The translations under genes were made by a program, and so were the position numbers. A model generated the notes under the pieces. That model was not told where the DNA came from, made no database searches, and saw nothing but the letters and a program-made list of their open reading frames with translations. 5,629 bases of DNA. Source: an uncultured Bacilli bacterium (lineage in GTDB: Bacteria > Bacillota_I > Bacilli_A > RF39 > UBA660). The stretch is from positions 1 through 5,629 of the forward strand of contig CALVUW010000075.1 of NCBI GenBank assembly GCA_944363695.1, written 5' to 3'. The number at the start of each line of letters is the position of its first letter. Within the stretch, counting starts at the first letter, position 1. Positions 1 to 5,629 of the stretch are shown here, one piece after another.

Positions 1-1342
1 TTTGTAAAGTCGCCATCCGCTCTTCTAATTCTACGACATCGGTATTGGTTAAACGATATAATTGTAAAGTAACAATCGCTTCTGCTTGGGCTAGAGAAAA
101 ATCAAATTCTTTTACCAAGTTATCTTTCGCATCGGCTTTATTTTTACTAGCACGAATCACGCGAATGACTTCATCTAAAATCGATAAACATTTAATTAAG
201 CCTTCTACAATATGTAACTCGCTTTTTGCATGATCTAAATCAAACTGACTACGCCGCGTAATCACTTCCCGTTGATGATCGATGAAAGCATCCAAGCTTT
301 GAGCAAGTCCCAACAATCGTGGGCGTTTTTTAACAATGGCAATCATATTGAAATTATAACTAATCTGTAAGTCCGTATTTTTTAATAAATAATTAACAAT
401 TAATTCTTTATTAGCTGTTTTTTTCAAATCAATGACAATCCGGACATCTTCGGCAGACTCATCTCGAATTTCTACGATACCATCTATTTTTTTATCTAAT
501 CTGATTTCATCTATTTTTTTAACTAATAACGCTTTATTTACCTCAAAAGGAATTTCAGTTATCACTAATGCATTCCCTTCGAAACTATATTTACTTCTAA
601 TAATTACTTTCCCTTTACCGGTTTCATAGGCTTCTTTAATACCTTTAATTCCTTCAACAATACCACCAGTGGGAAAGTCTGGCCCTTTTACATATTTCAT
701 TAAAGAATCTAAAGTACAATTGGGATTATCAATTCTATGAATCGTAGCATCGATGATTTCACCTAGATTGTGAGGTGGAATATTCGTCGCATACCCCGCA
801 GAAATTCCCATCGCTCCATAAACTAACAAAGCAGGAAATCTAGCCGGCAACACCGTCGGTTCTAATATCGTATCATCAAAATTAGGCGCCATTTCGACGG
901 TATCTTTATTAATATCACGTACTAATTCATTACTAATTTTAGAAAGTCTAGCTTCGGTATAACGCATAGCAGCAGGAGAATCCCCATCAATGGAACCATT
1001 ATTACCATGCATATCAATATAAGGCTGTCTAGTCTTCCAAGGCTGACTCATACGTACCATAGCATCATAGATTGAACTATCCCCATGTGGATGGAAATTA
1101 CCAATAACATTGCCAACGGTTTTAGCACTTTTACGATAAGGCTTATCATACGTATTTTTTTCTTTATACATAGAATAAAGGATACGACGTTGTACAGGTT
1201 TTAATCCATCTCTTGCATCAGGGATAGCACGTTCTTGAATAATGTATTTAGAATAACTTCCAAATCTCTCACCCATGATATCTTCAAGAGTATAATCCCA
1301 AATACGTTCTAATACTTCTTTTGTTTCTGTTTTTTTAGCCAT
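1..1342 (-). CDS. parC: DNA topoisomerase IV subunit A (ParC), C-terminus cut by window edge
   Basis: ParC is the DNA-breaking and rejoining subunit of topoisomerase IV, an A2B2 enzyme with ParE that unlinks replicated chromosomes in the cytoplasm. The frame is open from ATG at 1342 to base 1, giving 447 codons of a protein usually about 800 residues or more; the C-terminal part lies outside. Residues 28-56 hold the Gram-positive ParC signature (GSYSKYIIQERAIPDARDG, then LKPVQRRILY); GyrA normally has VHRRI and lacks the YSKYIIQ stretch. The active-site tyrosine is Tyr128 in AMRYTEARL. The quinolone region reads HPHGDSSIYDAM with Ser89 and Asp93, matching the wild-type residues of S. pneumoniae ParC Ser79 and Asp83. 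Near the edge AIVTLQLYRLTNTDV is also ParC-typical. The start lies 24 bases after the parE stop, with only a weak GAGAAAG-like ribosome site, so parE-parC co-transcription and possibly translational coupling are likely. The identification is very secure. Confidence 0.97.
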   Translation of the reverse strand, partial: MAKKTETKEVLERIWDYTLEDIMGERFGSYSKYIIQERAIPDARDGLKPVQRRILYSMYKEKNTYDKPYRKSAKTVGNVIGNFHPHGDSSIYDAMVRMSQPWKTRQPYIDMHGNNGSIDGDSPAAMRYTEARLSKISNELVRDINKDTVEMAPNFDDTILEPTVLPARFPALLVYGAMGISAGYATNIPPHNLGEIIDATIHRIDNPNCTLDSLMKYVKGPDFPTGGIVEGIKGIKEAYETGKGKVIIRSKYSFEGNALVITEIPFEVNKALLVKKIDEIRLDKKIDGIVEIRDESAEDVRIVIDLKKTANKELIVNYLLKNTDLQISYNFNMIAIVKKRPRLLGLAQSLDAFIDHQREVITRRSQFDLDHAKSELHIVEGLIKCLSILDEVIRVIRASKNKADAKDNLVKEFDFSLAQAEAIVTLQLYRLTNTDVVELEERMATLQ

Positions 1343-1366
1343 TTTATCAACTACTTTCTCATCTTT

Positions 1367-3265
1367 TTAAATCTTATAATCATCTTCCAAGGTGAATTCT
1401 ACATTCTCATCGATCCATTCTTTACGGGGAGCTACTTCATCTCCCATTAAGACTGATACTCGTTTTTCAGCCAGTTGGGCATCTTCAATATTTACTCTAA
1501 TTAACGTACGCGTACCAGGTTTCATCGTTGTCTCACATAACTGATCGGCGTTCATTTCACCAAGACCTTTATAGCGCTGAATTTCACATTTTTTGCCCTT
1601 TGATTTTTCTTTCATTTCTTCGACAGTATAAGCATATTCTATATTTTTACCACTTTGAATTTTAAATAATGGTGGCAGTGCAACATATAACCTTCCATCT
1701 TCAATTAATGGTCGCATATACCGATAAAAGAATGTTAATAATAAGCACTGAATATGACCGCCATCTTCATCCGCATCACTCATGATAATGACCTTATTAT
1801 ATTCACAGTCATTAATATCGAAATTAGCACCATAACCAGCTCCAATCGTATAAATCATGGTATTAATTTCTTCATTTTTTAAAATATCTTCTACTCTTGC
1901 TTTTTCTGTATTTAAGACTTTACCGCGTAATGGTAACACCGCTTGATATTTTCTATCACGTCCTTGTTTAGCAGAACCACCAGCTGAATCTCCTTCGACT
2001 AGGAATAATTCATTTCTTGTTTTGTCCTTTGACTGAGCTGGAGTTAATTTTCCTGATAAAGCCCGTTCTTTTGGATTTTTACTTTTTCCTTTTCGAGCTT
2101 CTTCTCTGGCTTTTCTGGCTGCCTCTCTGGCTAGTTTACTTTTTAGCGATTTCGTAATAATCTCTGTAGCAATAGCTTTATTTTCTTCTAAGAAGAATTG
2201 CAATTTTTCACTAACAATTGCATCCACAATCGCTCTAGCCTGTGGTGTTCCTAGTTTTCCTTTCGTCTGGCCTTCAAATTGCAATAAATCTTCCGGTATT
2301 TTTAAAGAAATAACCGCCGTTAAGCCCTCTCGGACATCGCTTCCTTCTAATGCCTTTTCTTTGCCTTTAATAAAGCCATTATTACGAGCATAATCATTAA
2401 ATACTCTAGTTAGTGCCGTTTTAAAACCAACCTCATGGGTACCACCATCACTAGTTTTAACATTGTTAACAAACGAAACAATATTTTCTTGATAAGTATC
2501 CGTATATTGCATAGCAATCTCTACATCAATTTTATTTTTAATCCCTTCAAAATCTAGTACGTTATGAAGAGTAGTCTTATCTTCGTTCAAATATTCAACG
2601 AAAGCGACTAGTCCCGTTTCATAACAGAACTTAGCGTGACGATCATCTTCTTCATCATGTACTTCAATAGTCAGTCCTTTCAATAAAAAGGCCGATTCTT
2701 GCATTCTCTCACAAATAGTGGTGTAAGAAAAGTTGGTAGTTGAAAAAATTTCTGGATCGGGTAAAAATCTAACGGTTGTACCCGTTTTGTTGGTAGTACC
2801 AATCTTCTTTAGAGGAACTGCTACTTTTCCACCGTTTTCAAACCGAATATAATACTCACCCTTATCTCGTTTAATGGTTACTTCCATCCACTTTGATAAA
2901 GCATTTACTACACTACCACCAACACCATGCAAACCACCAGATACTTTATAACCGGCCTCTTCAAATTTACCACCAGCATGTAATACTGTATAAATGACTT
3001 CTGGCGTTGGTTTACCGGATGCATGCATACCAACTGGCACACCACGGCCTTCATCAGCGACACTGATACTCTTATCGTTATGAATCGTTATCACAATATG
3101 TTTACCAAAACCATTAATCGCTTCATCTATCGAATTATCAACAATTTCCCAAACCAAATGATGTAGTCCTCTCTTATCTGTAGAACCAATATACATTCCA
3201 GGGCGTTTTCTAACAGCCTCTAAACCTTCTAATATTTTAATCGAACTATCATCATATTTAACCAT
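1367..3265 (-). CDS. parE: DNA topoisomerase IV subunit B (ParE), complete
   Basis: ParE is the ATPase subunit of topoisomerase IV. The protein is 632 residues, within the usual range for Gram-positive ParE. The GHKL ATPase domain comes first: Glu40 and Asn44 in LVWEIVDNSIDEA, Asp71/Arg74/Gly75 in DEGRGVP, ATP lid GLHGVGGSVVNALS (112-124), and the transducer lysine Lys335 in GQTKGKLGT. The TOPRIM domain follows, with Glu424 in VEGDSAGGSA and the metal ligands Asp497, Asp499 and Asp501 in SDADEDGGHIQ. The C-terminal GEMNADQLCETTM and KRVSVLMGDEVAPRKEW segments complete the fold. ATG at 3265 is preferred because AGAGGA lies 9 bases upstream and the protein then begins MVKYDDSSIKILEGLEAV as in relatives; an upstream in-frame TTG at 3304 would add 13 residues. 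ParE rather than GyrB is supported by the adjacent ParC and by the HIQ/LLLTFFYRYMRPL region. Unusual residues are Gly for Ala in the ATP lid, EDGG for the common TDGA, and Cys for the common Trp in QLWETT. The stop is TAA. Confidence 0.96.
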   Translation of the reverse strand: MVKYDDSSIKILEGLEAVRKRPGMYIGSTDKRGLHHLVWEIVDNSIDEAINGFGKHIVITIHNDKSISVADEGRGVPVGMHASGKPTPEVIYTVLHAGGKFEEAGYKVSGGLHGVGGSVVNALSKWMEVTIKRDKGEYYIRFENGGKVAVPLKKIGTTNKTGTTVRFLPDPEIFSTTNFSYTTICERMQESAFLLKGLTIEVHDEEDDRHAKFCYETGLVAFVEYLNEDKTTLHNVLDFEGIKNKIDVEIAMQYTDTYQENIVSFVNNVKTSDGGTHEVGFKTALTRVFNDYARNNGFIKGKEKALEGSDVREGLTAVISLKIPEDLLQFEGQTKGKLGTPQARAIVDAIVSEKLQFFLEENKAIATEIITKSLKSKLAREAARKAREEARKGKSKNPKERALSGKLTPAQSKDKTRNELFLVEGDSAGGSAKQGRDRKYQAVLPLRGKVLNTEKARVEDILKNEEINTMIYTIGAGYGANFDINDCEYNKVIIMSDADEDGGHIQCLLLTFFYRYMRPLIEDGRLYVALPPLFKIQSGKNIEYAYTVEEMKEKSKGKKCEIQRYKGLGEMNADQLCETTMKPGTRTLIRVNIEDAQLAEKRVSVLMGDEVAPRKEWIDENVEFTLEDDYKI

Positions 3266-3274
3266 ATTTTCACA

Positions 3275-3280
3275 TCCTCT
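3275..3280 (-). promoter_or_regulatory. parE ribosome binding site
   Basis: On the minus strand AGAGGA stands 9 bases before ATG at 3265. It is the only good Shine-Dalgarno match near the gene start, so it decides against the longer reading frame that opens with TTG at 3304. Confidence 0.75.
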
Positions 3281-3326
3281 TGCTATCCTAAAAAAAAGAT
3301 ACAATCATCTTGCACTTTTGCTATCC
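3280..3326 (-). repeat. 9-bp direct repeat GGATAGCAA in parE leader
   Basis: Two exact copies of GGATAGCAA (minus strand) lie at 3318-3326 and 3280-3288, 38 bases apart start to start. The second copy abuts the ribosome binding site. They may be the competing arms of the leader hairpins or a fortuitous short duplication. Confidence 0.6.
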
Positions 3327-3344
3327 CTTTATTCTTCTATAGAA

Positions 3345-3373
3345 ATTATACCAAAAAGAAAAAAGTTTTTCAA
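3345..3373 (-). promoter_or_regulatory. Predicted sigma-A-type promoter of parE-parC
   Basis: On the minus strand TTGAAA (3368-3373) and a perfect TATAAT (3345-3350) are separated by exactly 17 bases. Transcription would start near 3338. The -35 box sits in the loop and stem of the hairpin that appears to terminate the upstream zinc-ribbon gene, and the hairpin's T-rich tail forms the promoter spacer. The match is strong by consensus; activity is inferred. Confidence 0.75.
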
Positions 3374-3383
3374 ACTTTTTCTC
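3353..3383 (-). terminator. Predicted intrinsic terminator of the zinc-ribbon gene
   Basis: Read on the minus strand, AAAAAGTTT (3372-3380), a GAA loop and AAACTTTTT (3360-3368) form a 9-bp stem, which a bulge and two further pairs can extend. A T-rich tail, TTCTTTTT (3353-3360), follows. It begins 22 bases past the stop of the leftward zinc-ribbon gene. The stem has few GC pairs, so termination may be leaky and some transcripts may continue into parE. Confidence 0.6.
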
Positions 3384-3404
3384 TTTATTATGTCAACTTA
3401 ACCC

Positions 3405-3839
3405 TTATCCTGTAATCATCATAAATTGAATAACACATAAGATGATCGTAATAATATTTAGTGCAAGTCCAGCACTATTAGCACTATTTTTTACTTTACC
3501 CCGAGAAGCTAGTGCTAAGATAAAACCGATAATTGATAAAATACCTGGCAAAAATACGACACCAATTGCTGTTGCTATCATTTCTGACTGATAAGTGTTG
3601 GCATATAATGAAAGACCAAGAGACTTCTCTTTAGCCACAGATATACCACCAGCAATAAAGAAGGTAATAACTGCAAAAATAATGGCAATAATACCTAATA
3701 CCATGCTAGCCGTTGCGGCACCACTTTTAGCTGGTTGATTAGATGTTGTGTCTGTCTTTTTCAATGCTACCCCACACTTAACACAAACAACAGCATTAGG
3801 ATCAACCTTAGCTCCACAATTTGGACAAAACACATCCAT
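3405..3839 (-). CDS. Small zinc-ribbon membrane protein, function unknown
   Basis: This 144-residue protein starts with a zinc-ribbon: Cys5-Pro-Asn-Cys8-Gly and Cys19-Val-Lys-Cys22-Gly, two CxxC knuckles that in this widespread class bind one structural zinc. A polar Thr/Ser/Asn/Lys linker (27-43) leads to three hydrophobic segments at about 44-66, 88-111 and 123-143, likely membrane-spanning. A short soluble loop lies between the first two, and a basic loop RGKVK (113-117) between the last two. The layout resembles DUF4190-type and other zinc-ribbon membrane proteins of Bacillota; their roles are mostly unknown and none is assigned here. The start is debatable: AGGAG lies only 3 bases before ATG at 3839 but 9 bases before an in-frame GTG at 3833. 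The GTG start would give MFCPNCGA, the commonest beginning for such proteins. The gene has its own promoter and a terminator after the TAA stop, so it is probably monocistronic and unrelated to parE-parC. Confidence 0.85.
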   Translation of the reverse strand: MDVFCPNCGAKVDPNAVVCVKCGVALKKTDTTSNQPAKSGAATASMVLGIIAIIFAVITFFIAGGISVAKEKSLGLSLYANTYQSEMIATAIGVVFLPGILSIIGFILALASRGKVKNSANSAGLALNIITIILCVIQFMMITG

Positions 3840-3842
3840 TCA

Positions 3843-3847
3843 CTCCT
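3843..3847 (-). promoter_or_regulatory. Ribosome binding site of zinc-ribbon gene, ambiguous start
   Basis: On the minus strand GAAAGGAGTGA directly precedes ATG. The AGGAG core is 3 bases from that ATG, which is unusually tight, and 9 bases from GTG at 3833, which is a normal distance. The site is strong, but it does not clearly settle which start is used. Confidence 0.7.
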
Positions 3848-3856
3848 TTCTTTCTA

Positions 3857-3885
3857 CTTATAACATATAATTTGACAAATTTCAA
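3857..3885 (-). promoter_or_regulatory. Predicted promoter of zinc-ribbon gene
   Basis: The minus strand has TTGAAA (3880-3885), a 17-base spacer and TATAAG (3857-3862). The implied start near 3850 gives a leader of only about 11 bases, just enough to hold the ribosome binding site. A palindrome occupies most of the spacer. Confidence 0.65.
3869..3881. promoter_or_regulatory. Palindrome AATTTG-A-CAAATT, possible operator
   Basis: This is a perfect 6-bp inverted repeat around a single A, lying within the spacer and touching the -35 box of the leftward promoter. A further CAAATT half-site occurs at 3891-3896. The position would suit a repressor site, but AT-rich short palindromes arise often by chance and no regulator gene is visible. 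Confidence 0.3.
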
Positions 3886-3911
3886 GCAATCAAATTCACT
3901 ATTTGTTTTCC

Positions 3912-3940
3912 TTTACTATTTTATGTAATTATGATATAAT
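3912..3940 (+). promoter_or_regulatory. Predicted promoter of rightward gene pair
   Basis: TTTACT (3912-3917), a 17-base spacer and perfect TATAAT (3935-3940) preceded by TGA at 3932-3934, an extended -10 element. The expected start is near 3947, giving a leader of about 19 bases to the ATG at 3966. It diverges from the zinc-ribbon gene promoter across about 27 bases. Confidence 0.7.
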
Positions 3941-3954
3941 AGACCCACTAAAAA

Positions 3955-3960
3955 GGGGGA
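3955..3960 (+). promoter_or_regulatory. Ribosome binding site fixing the start at 3966
   Basis: AAAAGGGGGA ends 5 bases before ATG at 3966. An in-frame TTG at 3903 would extend the protein by 21 residues, but it lies upstream of the predicted promoter elements and lacks a ribosome site, so the shorter frame is chosen. Confidence 0.75.
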
Positions 3961-3965
3961 TATAT

Positions 3966-4889
3966 ATGAAGCAAGTTGATATCGATATTAAAAGCGTTAA
4001 AGCTAAAATAGAACAAAATACAAAGAGCAAAGCATTCCAAACAATTTATCCATTTACTACTGAAAACTGTGCTAGCTATATTAAAAATTTGCAAGTTAAC
4101 AACTGTTCCGTATTAACAGTTGGTTCTTCTGCTGATCAAGCTATTCACGCAGCAAAAGATGGGGCCAAAGATATTACCGTCTGTGATATTTCTCCGTTTA
4201 CCAGATACTATTACTATCTTAAGAAAAGCGCCATTTTACAATTATCTCCGGCAGAGTTTGATTTATTTCTTTATACCAGTCCACTAGATAAACATTTATT
4301 TGACAAATTAACTGTCCACTTAGAAAACGAAGATCAAGAAAGTGCTATCTTTTGGCAAACATTATTGACTGAGTATGACCAAACAACACTTTATAAAGCT
4401 CTATTTACGAGAGATGTTTTAACAGCCTCTACTATCAAAAAAGTCAATTCTTATTTACAAAATGATCAGCAATATCATCTGGTTCGAGAAAAAATTCAAG
4501 ATCTACATCCCACTTTTATTAAAGGTGATATCTTACAAGCCAATCAATATTTAACTACACAAAGTTATGATCGTATTATACTATCCAACGTTAGTCAATA
4601 TTTAGAATACTTCTATCCACCTCATAGTGATTATCATCAAGCGTTCTTTAATGCTTTTTTGCAATTAGATGATCATCTCAACGAAAATGGCATTATCCAA
4701 CTAGCTTATCTATATTCCTTTGCAAAATCAGATATTTTTCAAGAAGATCCATTTTTAGCTATTCAAAACTTTACACAACTATATCTAACGTTTTCACCTT
4801 ATTCACTAGATATTGAATGGATTGATTCTGTTAATGAACAGTATCATAAACCAGATGCTATCGTCACTTATACGAAACATAGAAAATAG
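3966..4889 (+). CDS. Putative SAM-dependent transferase, DUF3419/BtaA-like pattern
   Basis: This is a 307-residue, probably cytoplasmic protein with no signal peptide or membrane segment. The pattern fits a class I SAM-binding Rossmann fold. Strand 1 and its loop are VLTVGSSADQAIHA (49-62), the acidic end of strand 2 is VCDIS with Asp74, strand 4 is DRIILSNVSQYLEY (202-215), and strand 5 is NGIIQLAYLY (241-250). The combination of PFTTEN (29-34), the VLTVGSSAD loop, then DISPF, followed by an LK-SAI-LS-EF helix (85-100), recalls the DUF3419 family. That family includes BtaA, which moves the 3-amino-3-carboxypropyl group of SAM to diacylglycerol. The loop is SSAD rather than a GxGxG methyltransferase loop. 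This relationship is inferred from motif spacing only; substrate and reaction are unknown, and a methyltransferase is an equal alternative. The stop is TAG; the next gene starts 51 bases later on the same strand, so co-transcription is plausible. Confidence 0.75.
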   Translation: MKQVDIDIKSVKAKIEQNTKSKAFQTIYPFTTENCASYIKNLQVNNCSVLTVGSSADQAIHAAKDGAKDITVCDISPFTRYYYYLKKSAILQLSPAEFDLFLYTSPLDKHLFDKLTVHLENEDQESAIFWQTLLTEYDQTTLYKALFTRDVLTASTIKKVNSYLQNDQQYHLVREKIQDLHPTFIKGDILQANQYLTTQSYDRIILSNVSQYLEYFYPPHSDYHQAFFNAFLQLDDHLNENGIIQLAYLYSFAKSDIFQEDPFLAIQNFTQLYLTFSPYSLDIEWIDSVNEQYHKPDAIVTYTKHRK

Positions 4890-4892
4890 AGA

Positions 4893-4921
4893 TTTACAAA
4901 CAAATGAGCTATTGTTACAAT
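4893..4921 (+). promoter_or_regulatory. Possible internal promoter before transglutaminase-like gene
   Basis: TTTACA (4893-4898), 17 bases, TACAAT (4916-4921): each box is one mismatch from consensus. Transcription would start around 4928, at the ribosome site itself, leaving a leader of about 13 bases. In AT-rich DNA such matches are common, and read-through from the upstream gene is equally plausible. Confidence 0.35.
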
Positions 4922-4927
4922 TATTTT

Positions 4928-4933
4928 AGGGAG
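4928..4933 (+). promoter_or_regulatory. Ribosome binding site of transglutaminase-like gene
   Basis: AGGGAG lies 7 bases before ATG at 4941. A closer ATG at 4936 runs into TGA after one codon and is not the start. Confidence 0.7.
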
Positions 4934-4940
4934 ATATGAA

Positions 4941-5629
4941 ATGAAAAAATATATACTATTTGTATTGTTAGTCGTTTTACTTGGTGTAAGTTTTGTCTTT
5001 AGAGAAGACTTATATAAATTATATCTTAACTACACAGAACCAAAAGAAGTTACCTTAGGTGAACAAAATAACTACGCTAGAGATGATAGTTTTGGTTTTA
5101 TTCAATTAACCACTGATTTTGAACCAGAAAACCGGCAAGATTTATTAAATATTTATTATACGGTGTTAAATGCCGGCAAAGAAGAATTTCAATTTTACTG
5201 TCCGGACACATATGAGACGTGCATAGAAGAAGTTAGCAACATTGCCAATGACCAAGAACTATTATCAAGTATCAATAATTTTGTTCATCCTTTTAATAGT
5301 TTCAGTCATTTAGAAACCACTTATGATACAACTGGTAAAGTAGAAATTACGATTGAACACACTTATTCTGAGCAAGAAAAAGAACTGTTAAGGGCTAAAG
5401 TGGATAGTATTGAACAAGAAATCTGGCAAGATACTATGACCACAGAAGAAAAAATAAAAGCTGCCCATGATTATATTATTAATCATAGTCAATACGATGT
5501 AGCAAGAAGTGATCATAATATCATAGAATACCAATCAGATACTGCTTATGGGCCACTATTACAAGGTTACAGCTTATGTGGTGGCTATACAGATGCTATG
5601 GCTTTATTCTTAAATGATTTACAATTAAA
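4941..5629 (+). CDS. Membrane-anchored transglutaminase-like domain protein, C-terminus cut by window edge
   Basis: The open frame runs from ATG at 4941 to the window end (229 complete codons). The N-terminus MKKYILFVLLVVLLGVSFVF is a basic tip plus a hydrophobic stretch (about 4-20) with no lipobox and no clear cleavage site, so an uncleaved signal anchor with an outward-facing body is likely. Residues 21-170 are polar and not recognised. From about 170 the sequence matches the transglutaminase-like core of the papain-like fold: KIKAAHDYIINHSQYD, a spacer, then GYSLCGGYTDAMALFLNDL, with Cys213 as the expected nucleophile. The catalytic His and Asp/Asn would fall beyond the edge, so whether the enzyme is active cannot be judged. 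Proteins of this class include secreted proteases, amidases and cross-linking enzymes of the cell envelope; the substrate here is unknown. It lies 51 bases after the transferase-like gene and may share its transcript. Confidence 0.85.
   Translation, partial: MKKYILFVLLVVLLGVSFVFREDLYKLYLNYTEPKEVTLGEQNNYARDDSFGFIQLTTDFEPENRQDLLNIYYTVLNAGKEEFQFYCPDTYETCIEEVSNIANDQELLSSINNFVHPFNSFSHLETTYDTTGKVEITIEHTYSEQEKELLRAKVDSIEQEIWQDTMTTEEKIKAAHDYIINHSQYDVARSDHNIIEYQSDTAYGPLLQGYSLCGGYTDAMALFLNDLQL

Larger units (their letters stand above)
3266..3338 (-). promoter_or_regulatory. parE 5' leader with possible alternative hairpins
   Basis: This is the predicted untranslated leader, about 73 bases, between the inferred transcription start and the parE ATG. 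On the minus strand a central TTGTATC (3298-3304) can pair, with one bulged G, to GATAGCAA either upstream (within 3318-3325) or downstream (within 3280-3287). The upstream pairing puts a weak 7-bp hairpin directly before a run of eight T (3290-3297), which looks like a feeble intrinsic terminator. The downstream pairing places a hairpin against the AGAGGA ribosome site. The pairings are seen in the sequence; regulation is inference, and both stems are weak (two GC pairs, one bulge), so chance pairing is quite possible. Confidence 0.3.

Noticed and set aside
45..233. 62-codon plus-strand open frame
   Set aside because: It lies inside parC on the opposite strand, has no ribosome binding site and no recognisable protein features; it is a shadow of the parC reading frame.
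432..629. 65-codon plus-strand open frame
   Set aside because: It is also antisense to parC, where the ParC protein is continuous and conserved; the Ser/Ile/Leu-rich translation looks like a reverse-strand artefact.
1367..3265. GyrB instead of ParE
   Set aside because: The partner gene is clearly ParC (YSKYIIQ and KPVQRRI), and the HIQ-LLLTFFYRYM and C-terminal segments fit Gram-positive ParE better than GyrB.
3266..3304. N-terminal extension of ParE from a TTG start
   Set aside because: The 13 extra residues do not resemble ParE, would be encoded across the poly-T leader, and lack a ribosome site; ATG at 3265 has AGAGGA at good spacing.
3872..3877. Perfect plus-strand TTGACA -35 box
   Set aside because: No -10-like sequence occurs about 17 bases downstream (TTCACT at 3895-3900); it is better explained as part of the palindrome in the leftward promoter.
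3903..3965. N-terminal extension of the transferase-like protein from a TTG start
   Set aside because: It would include the predicted -35 and -10 boxes and the ribosome binding site as coding sequence; ATG at 3966 follows a strong AGGGGGA site.
1..5629. Use of genetic code 4 (UGA read as tryptophan), suggested by a Mollicutes-like feel and no UGA stops
   Set aside because: No in-frame UGA occurs in any of the five genes and tryptophans use UGG; three visible stop codons (TAA, TAA, TAG) are too few to infer anything from the lack of UGA.

Overview
The window reads as chromosomal DNA from a low-GC Gram-positive bacterium (Bacillota/Bacilli-like; an uncultured gut or Mollicutes-related lineage is possible but cannot be settled here). 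The grounds are AT-rich coding sequence, strong AGGAG-type ribosome binding sites, consensus sigma-A-like promoters with 17-base spacers, and the parE-parC gene order with Gram-positive-type ParE and ParC proteins. UGG is used for tryptophan and no in-frame UGA occurs. The three visible stop codons are TAA, TAA and TAG, so the standard code fits and nothing demands a variant one.

Layout: bases 1-3400 carry a minus-strand topoisomerase IV operon. It has a promoter, a roughly 73-base leader, complete parE (632 aa), a 24-base gap, and then parC, which runs off the left edge after 447 codons. Next, still on the minus strand, is a small zinc-ribbon membrane protein gene (3405-3839). Its probable terminator physically overlaps the parE promoter. 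A divergent regulatory region (about 3840-3965) separates this leftward block from two rightward genes. The first is a 307-aa protein with a SAM-dependent transferase-like Rossmann fold, resembling the DUF3419/BtaA pattern. The second is a membrane-anchored protein with a transglutaminase-like domain, cut by the right edge just after its probable catalytic cysteine.

Functionally, ParE (ATPase/TOPRIM) and ParC (DNA cleavage) assemble into topoisomerase IV, which decatenates daughter chromosomes. The other three genes have no evident link to it. The rightward pair may be co-transcribed, although a second promoter-like sequence lies between them. No mobile element, CRISPR array, tRNA or rRNA was seen, and no gene-free stretch exceeds 130 bases. 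The less ordinary signals are the terminator/promoter overlap before parE, a possible alternative-pairing leader in the parE mRNA, a palindrome inside the zinc-ribbon gene promoter, and the uncharacterised transferase-like gene. I do not see a clear, complete new system.
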